From Flavobacterium psychrophilum (GTDB lineage Bacteria > Bacteroidota > Bacteroidia > Flavobacteriales > Flavobacteriaceae): a DNA stretch of 44,486 nt. Positions 19,232 through 26,157 of this stretch are shown here, piece by piece (the stretch's first letter is position 1; every line of letters starts with the position of its first letter). Under the pieces are notes generated by a model. The model saw nothing but the letters and a program-made list of their open reading frames with translations, ran no database searches and was not told the origin of the DNA. Location: assembly GCA_945872245.1 (NCBI GenBank), contig CAMBZB010000018.1:1-44486 (forward strand). The letters run 5' to 3'. The position numbers and the translations under genes were made by a program.

Positions 19232-22200
19232 CTATTTTTTTATGATTCGAACATTCATTTCTTCTACTTTTTTATCTGATAAAAGCGAGGGTGCGCCGAA
19301 TAATAAATCTTCACTGGTTCCAGTCTTCGGGAAAGCCATTACTTCTCTTATAGATGCTTTTTTCTCCAAAATCATCATCAATCGGTCAATTCCCCAAGCA
19401 ATTCCTCCGTGTGGTGGTGCGCCGTATTGAAAGGCTTTATGCATCGTTCCTACACTTTTTATCATCTCTTCTTTGTTGTAACCCATATTTCTATAAGTCG
19501 CTTCTAGAATCTCCGATTTGTGTGCACGAACCGATCCTCCTCCAATTTCATAACCATTTAATATGATGTCGTATTGTTGTGCGATAATGGTTCCGATTTC
19601 TTCATCATCCCCTCTCAAATGTTTTTCCAAATCATAAATTGCAGGCATCGAAAAAGGATTGTGTGTAAAAGTCCATCTTCCTTCATCTGTTCTTTCAAAC
19701 ATTGGAAAATCAATGACCCAAGCCGGACATAATTCCTTAGGATTGATTAAGTGTAATATTTTACCCATTTCCTGACGAACCGCATCCAAAGCTTTGTTTG
19801 CCGTTGCATAATCTGCTGCTGAAAAGAATACAATATCCCCAACTTGCGCATCGGTTGCTTTTATAATTCCTGCTGCAATATCTTCGCCCAAAAACTTGAT
19901 AATGGGCGATTGCAATTCGTCTTCATTTACAATAATATAAGCCAATCCGCCCAAGCCGTGCTGTTGCGCAATAGCGGTAAGATTTTCGATTTGACCTTTA
20001 GACATACGCTTGTTTCCTTGCTCTTGAGCCGAAACTTTGATGCATTTCACTATTCCACCCTCTTCAATAGGTTTGCTAAATACTTGAAAAGTGGTATCTT
20101 TTACAATATTGGTAATGTCTTGCATTTTTAAGCCATAACGCAAATCGGGTCTGTCACAGCCATAGAAATCCACGGCATCTTTATAGGTAATAACTTCAAA
20201 CGGACGCAAAATCCATTTGTTACCATATATTTTTTTCACTACTTCATTAAACATTTTGGTGTTTAAATCTATAATTTGTTGCATACTCGCATACGCCATT
20301 TCCAAATCCAATTGTGTAAATTCCGGCTGACGGTCTCCACGAGAATCTTCATCCCTAAAACAACGGGCAATTTGGAAATATTTTTCATAACCACTCACCA
20401 TCAACATCTGTTTGAACTGCTGAGGCGCTTGTGGCAAGGTGTAAAACAAACCTGATCCTTTACGTGTAGGAACAATAAATTCACGTGCTCCCTCATCGGT
20501 TCCGGCACTTAAAATTGGCGTTTCAATTTCTAAAAATTCTTCTGTATCCAAAATGTCACGCAATAATTTAATTACTTTATGACGGTTGACGATGGCTCGT
20601 CGCACTTCTTCGTTTCTATGGTCTAAAAACTTATACTGAAAACGAATCGCTTCGTTCGTTTTGACCGCTCTTTTAATTTCAAAAGGTAAGGTTTTGGATA
20701 AGTTTAAAATTTCTAAAGCTGAAGTTTCCAATTCAATTTTACCAGTACGCAAACCTGGATTATAGTCGTCTTCATTACGACCAACAACAATCCCTGTCAC
20801 CGAAATCACCGATTCCGGTTTCAATTTTACTAACTCATCAATATTAGGAAATGATTCTCTACTGATTCGAACTTGGAAAATCTCATAACTGTAATCACGC
20901 AAATCAATAAACATCAATTCTCCGTGATCTCGCACACTAGCAACCCAACCCGACAATATCACTTCTTCTTGGATAGTTTCTTCGGATAATTGTGAAATCT
21001 TGTGTGTTCTATACTTATCCTTTATAATAATCGGGATTTCAGGAAGCGTTTCTTCTTGGGTTTCTCTATTTTCTATAATTATTGCTGTCGAAACCTTTTC
21101 AGAAGCTTGCTCCTTTTCTAAAACTGCAGCAGCACCTAATTTATCTAAAATAATTTGACGAATTACTTTACCATTGGCTCCTTTTCCGATAAGCCCTAAA
21201 ACTTTACCCACTAAAATACCCGCTTTTCCTTGGTCTCCAGCTTTAATGTCATTGGCAACAGCCTCATTTTCCGAAAGTACAGTAGCTATAACTTCCTGGA
21301 TTTTATCTTCTGAAATGGTATTTTCTGCGAAATAGGTATTATAGTCAAAAGTTCGATCTTTTAAATACTCCGTAATTGCATTTTGAACTAAAACCGCAGT
21401 GATTTTCTCGGCTTTAAATAATTTAAAAATATCCGTTAAATGTTCAATACTATGAATTTCAGCATAATCTTCTGCCTTCATGTTGTTTGCCAAAGTCTTG
21501 GCGACAAACGAAGGGTCTTTAATTTCGTTATTTATGGCTACAAATGTTTGCGAACGCAACTTATCTGCCGTGAAAAATTTAGCATCTTGTGGCAAAACAC
21601 CACCGTTAATCAAAATAGATTCAACCGCGTAAGGCAAAGCACTTGCATCGACTTTAACCGCTTCAATCTCCGCTTTAATATTGACAAAAGGCAAATCGGG
21701 TTCCGATATAAAACGGTAATCCGCTTCGAATTCTTTTTTACGCATTACTTTGGTTTGCTTTAAATCAGCATCCCATAAAACCGTAGTTTGATCGGGTCTA
21801 AATTCTTTATGCTCAATAAAATAATTGAATTGCTTCTCCACTTCTTCCTTCAAAGCTTCCACCATAAACTTAAACGAGTTCAAGTTTTTGATTTCGGTTC
21901 TTGGATTCAATTCGTAACTGTGTTTTTTGCGTAAAGACACCGAAACATCCGATTTGAATTCTCCTTTCTCCAAATTCGCTTCAGAAATTCCCAAATTTTG
22001 AACAATACGTTGAATGTACTGCGCATACGTCGAGGCGTCTTCGATATTTCTAAGACAAGGCTCCGTAACAATTTCAATCAACGGAACGCCTGCTTTGTTA
22101 AAATCGACTAACGAAATCGTCTTTTCGTGCATCAATTTGGCAGCATCTTCTTCAATATGAACCTGGGTTAAATTCACCGTAAATTGCGTACCGTCATTTC

Positions 22201-22564
22201 GGTAACAAGACACGTGTCCGTCGGGAATTATCGGATTGTGAAACTGTGTTATTTGAATGTTTTTCGGATTGTCTGGGTATTCGTAATGCTTTCTATCCCA
22301 AGAAATCACTTCATTACTAAAGGACGAACCTACTGCTTTTCCAAAATAAATCGCTTTGGTAATTGCTTCTTTATTCAAGGCAGGTAAAACACCCATTTGT
22401 CCAGTACAAACCGAACATATATTTTCGTTAGGTGTTTCTATTTCTTGATTGGGACAAGAACAAAACAACTTGGTTTTGGTATTCAATCGAACGTGTGTCT
22501 CCAGTCCAATTACCAATTCTAAATCGTGGGCTTTTATTGCCGCTGTTAATTGCTCCAATTCCAT
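19232..22564 (-). CDS. gatB-aspS: GatB-AspRS fusion: amidotransferase subunit B joined to aspartate--tRNA ligase
   Basis: One continuous frame of 1110 residues. Residues 1-480 are a complete GatB, the kinase and tRNA-binding subunit of the Asp/Glu-tRNA amidotransferase: zinc cysteines C35, C37, C50, C53; the DYRFISEPDLP signature (282-292); and the YqeY-like tail (KAGILVGKVLGLIGKGANGKV, about 447-467). A charged linker (about 481-516) leads into a complete bacterial AspRS (about 517-1110): OB-fold anticodon domain with RDHG (545-548), motif 2 FRDED (736-740), GAD insertion, and motif 3 GIDR (1058-1061). No stop or frameshift lies at the junction. H547 sits where the discriminating E. coli AspRS has Leu30. 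The ATG overlaps the gatA stop by one base (TAATG), so the two are translationally coupled. Confidence 0.95.
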   Translation of the reverse strand: MELEQLTAAIKAHDLELVIGLETHVRLNTKTKLFCSCPNQEIETPNENICSVCTGQMGVLPALNKEAITKAIYFGKAVGSSFSNEVISWDRKHYEYPDNPKNIQITQFHNPIIPDGHVSCYRNDGTQFTVNLTQVHIEEDAAKLMHEKTISLVDFNKAGVPLIEIVTEPCLRNIEDASTYAQYIQRIVQNLGISEANLEKGEFKSDVSVSLRKKHSYELNPRTEIKNLNSFKFMVEALKEEVEKQFNYFIEHKEFRPDQTTVLWDADLKQTKVMRKKEFEADYRFISEPDLPFVNIKAEIEAVKVDASALPYAVESILINGGVLPQDAKFFTADKLRSQTFVAINNEIKDPSFVAKTLANNMKAEDYAEIHSIEHLTDIFKLFKAEKITAVLVQNAITEYLKDRTFDYNTYFAENTISEDKIQEVIATVLSENEAVANDIKAGDQGKAGILVGKVLGLIGKGANGKVIRQIILDKLGAAAVLEKEQASEKVSTAIIIENRETQEETLPEIPIIIKDKYRTHKISQLSEETIQEEVILSGWVASVRDHGELMFIDLRDYSYEIFQVRISRESFPNIDELVKLKPESVISVTGIVVGRNEDDYNPGLRTGKIELETSALEILNLSKTLPFEIKRAVKTNEAIRFQYKFLDHRNEEVRRAIVNRHKVIKLLRDILDTEEFLEIETPILSAGTDEGAREFIVPTRKGSGLFYTLPQAPQQFKQMLMVSGYEKYFQIARCFRDEDSRGDRQPEFTQLDLEMAYASMQQIIDLNTKMFNEVVKKIYGNKWILRPFEVITYKDAVDFYGCDRPDLRYGLKMQDITNIVKDTTFQVFSKPIEEGGIVKCIKVSAQEQGNKRMSKGQIENLTAIAQQHGLGGLAYIIVNEDELQSPIIKFLGEDIAAGIIKATDAQVGDIVFFSAADYATANKALDAVRQEMGKILHLINPKELCPAWVIDFPMFERTDEGRWTFTHNPFSMPAIYDLEKHLRGDDEEIGTIIAQQYDIILNGYEIGGGSVRAHKSEILEATYRNMGYNKEEMIKSVGTMHKAFQYGAPPHGGIAWGIDRLMMILEKKASIREVMAFPKTGTSEDLLFGAPSLLSDKKVEEMNVRIIKK

Positions 22565-23961
22565 TATAATGTATCTTTTAAGAAGTTTGCAAATTGCAAG
22601 ACTAATTCATCATTGTTTTTTGCTGCCGTGATTTGCAGTCCAGTGCTTGTTCCTTGTGGCACGGTTAAAGTGGGCAATTGTCCCAAGCTAAAACCAACGG
22701 TATAAGCATCTGACAAATACATCGCCAAGGGATCTTTTAAACTTTCTCCAATTTTAGGAGGAGTGTTTGGTGTAACTGGCGATAAAATAATATCCACTTC
22801 TTGAAAATCTTTGCTGAAATTCTCCGAAATTTGATCTCTTAAAGCCAATCCTTTTAAATAGATTTCATCCGAGAATCCTTGAGACAATACTTGGTTTCCA
22901 CCTACAATTCTGCGTTTTGTTTCTTCCGAAAAATTTTCAGAACGTGTAACAGCATAGGTTTCAATTAGATTCTCTGCTTCGATACGCTTCCCGTAATTGG
23001 TTCCGTCCAAACGAGATAAATTCGAAGCTGTTTCAGCCATTGCCAACGTATAATACGTTGAAACTAAAATATCTGACTTGAAAAAATCCAATTCCTTCAC
23101 TTCGATTCCTTTGGTTTTCAGTTTTTCAATCGTTGCCAAAAAATCAGTTTTTATTTGGAAATCAATTGCATCACTTTCGATAAAGTTCTTGAAATAACCA
23201 ATTGTTTTCACGCCGGAAGTTGCAATCGCATCTTCGGTGATTTCGGATGAAGTGATTGAAGTTTGATCTTTTGGATCTTTTCCGCTCATTACATTCAACA
23301 CAATTCGAATATCCTCAATGGATTTTGCCAATGGCCCAACACAATCCGTAGATGATGCATAAGCCATAAGCCCAAATCTAGAAATTCTTCCGTAAGTTGG
23401 TTTAAAACCATAAATATGATTGTATCCGGCAGGCTGACGAATCGAACCTCCTGTATCTCCACCAATGGAAAAGGCAGTATATTCTTTGGCAACGTTAACC
23501 GCTGAACCTCCGCTTGAACCTCCAGCAACTAATGATGGGTCAATAGCATTTTTTACAGCGCCAAAAATGGTGTTTTCACTGGAAGAACCGTGACCAAAAC
23601 TATCACAGTTTTCTTTTACTAATGGAATGGCACCTGCATCTAATAATTTTTGAATGGCAGTAGCCGTGTAAGGTGATTTGTAATTTCTCAACAACTCAGA
23701 ACTTGCAGTAGTGTATGTTCCTTGCAACATATAGACATCTTTAATTCCAAAAGGAATTCCTTCTAACAAACCTATTGTTTCTCCTTTTGCAATTTTGGCA
23801 TCAACTTTTGCAGCTAAATCTAGCGCCAAAGTATCCAACAAAGAATTTACAGAGTTGTAGGTATTTTGTTTCAGTAGGTCTAATTTTTCTTGTACCAAAG
23901 CGGTGCAAGTTATTTGTTTTGACACCAGTTGTTGGTGTATTTTTTTTATCTGAGAATCCAT
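22564..23961 (-). CDS. gatA: Asp-tRNA(Asn)/Glu-tRNA(Gln) amidotransferase subunit A
   Basis: Glutaminase subunit of GatCAB; it releases ammonia from glutamine, which is channelled to GatB to amidate Asp-tRNA(Asn) or Glu-tRNA(Gln). 465 residues of the amidase-signature family. The Ser-cisSer-Lys triad is intact: K74 (FGIKDVY), S149 (AGGSSGGS), S173 (GGDTGGSIRQPA), each exactly five positions lower than in the S. aureus enzyme as I remember it. The FKPTYGRISRFGL motif (186-198) is also typical. It starts 1 nt after the gatC stop and ends overlapping the start of gatB/aspS, so the three genes form one tight operon. Confidence 0.95.
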   Translation of the reverse strand: MDSQIKKIHQQLVSKQITCTALVQEKLDLLKQNTYNSVNSLLDTLALDLAAKVDAKIAKGETIGLLEGIPFGIKDVYMLQGTYTTASSELLRNYKSPYTATAIQKLLDAGAIPLVKENCDSFGHGSSSENTIFGAVKNAIDPSLVAGGSSGGSAVNVAKEYTAFSIGGDTGGSIRQPAGYNHIYGFKPTYGRISRFGLMAYASSTDCVGPLAKSIEDIRIVLNVMSGKDPKDQTSITSSEITEDAIATSGVKTIGYFKNFIESDAIDFQIKTDFLATIEKLKTKGIEVKELDFFKSDILVSTYYTLAMAETASNLSRLDGTNYGKRIEAENLIETYAVTRSENFSEETKRRIVGGNQVLSQGFSDEIYLKGLALRDQISENFSKDFQEVDIILSPVTPNTPPKIGESLKDPLAMYLSDAYTVGFSLGQLPTLTVPQGTSTGLQITAAKNNDELVLQFANFLKDTL

Positions 23962-23962
23962 T

Positions 23963-24232
23963 TTATCCTTCTATAACTTTAGCAACCACTAAAAAACCAT
24001 TTTTCTTGCTCGGGAAATTTTCTATAATGAGTTGTTTCTCTACAGCCGAACTGGCTATCACGACATCTTCTCTTAAATCACTTACAGACACACAATTATT
24101 ATGGACATTATTTACAGTATTATTATTTGATGGAATTGCATTTTTAATTACCTCAAATAATTGGTTCACGGACTCTGAGGGCTGTGCTCCTTTAATACTC
24201 GACAAGATGTCGACTGTCATTGTTTTGCTCAT
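23963..24232 (-). CDS. gatC: Divergent amidotransferase subunit C
   Basis: GatC wraps around the GatA-GatB interface and stabilises it. The C-terminal part, LREDVV...(residues 53-58) through NGFLVVAKVIEG at the end, matches the conserved GatC tail (LREDVV ... GF..VPKV). The N-terminal half does not look like usual GatC: the canonical helix with LARLEL is not recognisable, and it contains an Asn-rich stretch (NNNTVNNVHNN). ATG 24232 (MSKTMTV) gives 89 residues; the TTG eight codons earlier is rejected. Its position just before gatA, with a 1-nt gap, supports the assignment. Confidence rests on context plus the tail motif. Confidence 0.75.
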   Translation of the reverse strand: MSKTMTVDILSSIKGAQPSESVNQLFEVIKNAIPSNNNTVNNVHNNCVSVSDLREDVVIASSAVEKQLIIENFPSKKNGFLVVAKVIEG

Positions 24233-24270
24233 AATTGGATTTCGTTTTAAAGTCAAACTTTTTAGGGTGC

Positions 24271-24278
24271 CAAAATTA
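24271..24278 (-). promoter_or_regulatory. -7 box upstream of gatC
   Basis: Minus-strand TAATTTTG, exact TAnnTTTG, 38 nt upstream of the gatC ATG. No upstream TTG at the usual distance. Confidence 0.45.
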
Positions 24279-24471
24279 CGAAAAAATTCATTAGGGAATC
24301 TCGGTTTTTTTAATGTTTTAGAGAGTTTTCTACAAAAAATGAAGTTGATTTAACATTATGTTATATTTAGTTGTAATATATAACACTGTTGTGAAATAGA
24401 TAGTTAAAAAACAAAATACTAAATCAAACAATAAGGTTCTGTAGGTTTTTTGTGTGAAAACTAATAAAATT

Positions 24472-24541
24472 CCACGTTTGAAACCGTGGGCAATACAAGC
24501 AAAAGCTAAACAAAACAATAGCTCACAGTTTCAACTGTGGG
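24472..24541 (+). repeat. Pair of REP-like palindromes in the same orientation
   Basis: Copy 1 (24472-24490) reads ccacg-tttgaaac-cgtggg; copy 2 (24522-24541) reads ctcacagt-ttca-actgtggg. Each folds into a short hairpin (arms ccacg/cgtgg; cacagt/actgtg). They align with each other over about 20 bases including the GTGGG(C/A)AAT edge, 50 nt apart in the same direction. Such sequences occur near REP-associated tyrosine transposases in Flavobacterium; no transposase is in the window. Confidence 0.6.
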
Positions 24542-24770
24542 AAATGAGAAGTTGGGAAATTATAAAAATCAAGATTATAAATAGTTAAAAATAGGAAATA
24601 CTCACAAGATTAATGTAGTACCAATTATAAAAAAATTTATCAGAAAGAACACATTTGAAACTTTCAAATTGGATCATTTTTTACATAAAAAGGGCAATAA
24701 TAAAAAACCTAAAGGTAATTTCGCAATGAAACAACTATTAAGTTTTCAAAAATAATTCTTTATTTAGAGG

Positions 24771-25325
24771 TTACTTTTTATCAAAATAAAGCACATTATT
24801 ATAAATGTTATCAAAAGGCGAACTACCAGCATTATCGTAAGCAAGTCGGTAGGTTTTGCTTAATTGCAATTTTCCGTTTTCGATTTTAAAATCTTCTGCT
24901 TTTTCTAAATAAGAAAAATAACGGTTTTCACAATCCATAAAATTAGGATCAACCGATGCCATTTTGGTTGAAAACAATGACTCGAACTTTATTTTACCCG
25001 TCTTTGTTGCGGCATCATAAGACAAGATAGTGTAACCACCCATAAATTCATTGACTGAGGATTGACCATACAGTTTCATACACTCGGTTTCTGTCAATTT
25101 TTCAGAAGTAAAAGTTACATTCATTTCTTTCACTTTACCTTCGTTCATAAAACCACAAGGGGCATCCAAGGCATCTCCCATTAGTACATTTTTTAAAATC
25201 CAAGTTCCTTCAAGATTACTGAAAGCAGTTATTCTTTGTGTATTTAAAGATTCTAAAGAAGTCTGATTTGAATTTGAACAACTTATAATAGTAAAAAACA
25301 TTAATAAAATTGATATTTTTTTCAT
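24771..25325 (-). CDS. Putative lipoprotein of unknown function
   Basis: 184 residues beginning MKKISILLMFFTIISCSNSNQ: a short signal sequence ending in a lipobox-like I-I-S-C, so C16 should be lipidated by Lgt and the protein anchored in a membrane. After a Ser/Thr-rich tether (about 17-40) comes a compact domain that opens LEGTWILKNVLMGDALD and contains alternating strand-like segments with two further cysteines. The LxGTW opening is found in many small Bacteroidota lipoproteins of the lipocalin-like type; I do not recognise the family with certainty. It is monocistronic, with a TAnnTTTG box upstream. Confidence 0.75.
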   Translation of the reverse strand: MKKISILLMFFTIISCSNSNQTSLESLNTQRITAFSNLEGTWILKNVLMGDALDAPCGFMNEGKVKEMNVTFTSEKLTETECMKLYGQSSVNEFMGGYTILSYDAATKTGKIKFESLFSTKMASVDPNFMDCENRYFSYLEKAEDFKIENGKLQLSKTYRLAYDNAGSSPFDNIYNNVLYFDKK

Positions 25326-25367
25326 TTGTAAGAAGATTTTAATTTAATTACTGTTTAATAAGTATTG

Positions 25368-25375
25368 CAAATCTA
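25368..25375 (-). promoter_or_regulatory. -7 box upstream of the lipoprotein gene
   Basis: Minus-strand TAGATTTG, exact TAnnTTTG, 43 nt upstream of the ATG at 25325. No upstream TTG at 17-23 nt. Confidence 0.45.
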
Positions 25376-25539
25376 ATTAATTTCTTTAAAAATATTGCTA
25401 TGTAGGTATCTATTTCTATATTCAAAAAAATAGATTAGATAATAAAACAAGTGTCATGTGGTAAAACTATATTTTTAAACTCAATTATCTTAACTAGAAT
25501 CGTTTAAACATAAAATATTTTTCAATTTTTAAATGAATT

Positions 25540-25989
25540 TTACAAAATTTCTTGAATAATGTAATTGGTAGTATTTATTTCAAAAGCATGATTCACTTGC
25601 ATCCCTAGAAGTTTATTTCCTAATGGAGATTGCGGCGATAAAGCAATAACATTGATTCCTTCAACATTGATTTTGGGTAACGCAACGCTCAAGTACAAAT
25701 AAATTCCATTGGCTTTGACCAAGCTACCCACGATAATCGTTTTGGCAATTGTTGTGGAGTCAATTTTTTCTAAAATAGCTTTTTGAACCAATACTTCCTT
25801 CAATTTATGATTGAGTTTTTCCTGCTCGATGTGCATCATCGACAAAGCGGTTTCGTGCTTGTCGCCTGCTGAACCTTTGGCATCGTTCTTAGAATCTTCG
25901 GTCAACCCCACAATCATATCCTTGAAAACATCGATTCGGTCTTGGACTAATTGTAAATAATGATGATGTATTTTCTGTTTGAAAGTCAT
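25540..25989 (-). CDS. GreA/GreB-like transcript cleavage factor homologue
   Basis: 149 residues. The C-terminal 65 residues contain the Gre-factor C-terminal domain pattern: IVGSLV, then ALSPQSPLGNKLLGMQVNHAF (about 115-135), a close match to the SPLG.ALLGK..GD segment of GreA. The N-terminal 80 residues are predicted as two antiparallel helices, and their tip contains G-D-K-H-E (42-46), the spacing of the acidic GDxxE tip (D41/E44) used by GreA to bind Mg2+ in the RNA polymerase channel. Gre factors rescue backtracked RNA polymerase. Proteins like this are often annotated in flavobacteria under misleading names such as 3-oxoacyl-ACP synthase. Activity is not proven by the sequence. Confidence 0.7.
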   Translation of the reverse strand: MTFKQKIHHHYLQLVQDRIDVFKDMIVGLTEDSKNDAKGSAGDKHETALSMMHIEQEKLNHKLKEVLVQKAILEKIDSTTIAKTIIVGSLVKANGIYLYLSVALPKINVEGINVIALSPQSPLGNKLLGMQVNHAFEINTTNYIIQEIL

Positions 25990-26021
25990 TGGAAAAATTT
26001 AACTACAAAGTATGGTAAGTT

Positions 26022-26147
26022 GTTCGCAAGGTTCGCAAAGTTGTTTTTATAAAATTAATTTCAATAAATATATTTAACCTCAAGAACATTTGAATCCAGA
26101 AAAGAAAATCTTTCTTTGTCTTTGCGCAAAGCTTTGCTCCCTTTGCT
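26022..26147. repeat. GCAAAG-rich degenerate repeat spacer
   Basis: Two blocks in opposite orientation. Left: gttcgcaag then gttcgcaaag (26022-26040). Right: CTTTG four times at 26114, 26120, 26132 and 26141, which on the minus strand reads as repeated GCAAAG. Together they suggest a short inverted, degenerate repeat element between the beta-barrel gene and the Gre-like gene. Confidence 0.5.
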
Positions 26148-26157
26148 ATTAATTCAC

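Larger units (their letters stand above)
24257..24770. other. 514-base intergenic region with REP-like palindromes
   Basis: Between gatC and the lipoprotein gene. Holds the gatC promoter box (near 24271), two REP-like palindromes (24472-24541) and otherwise AT-rich sequence. A 62-codon frame here (24330-24518, minus) crosses the first palindrome and has no coding features. I see no tRNA, terminator-like hairpin with a T run or other gene. Confidence 0.6.

Noticed and set aside
24330..24518. 62-codon frame on the minus strand upstream of the lipoprotein gene
   Set aside because: It runs across the first REP-like palindrome, has no homology I recognise and no promoter or start context.
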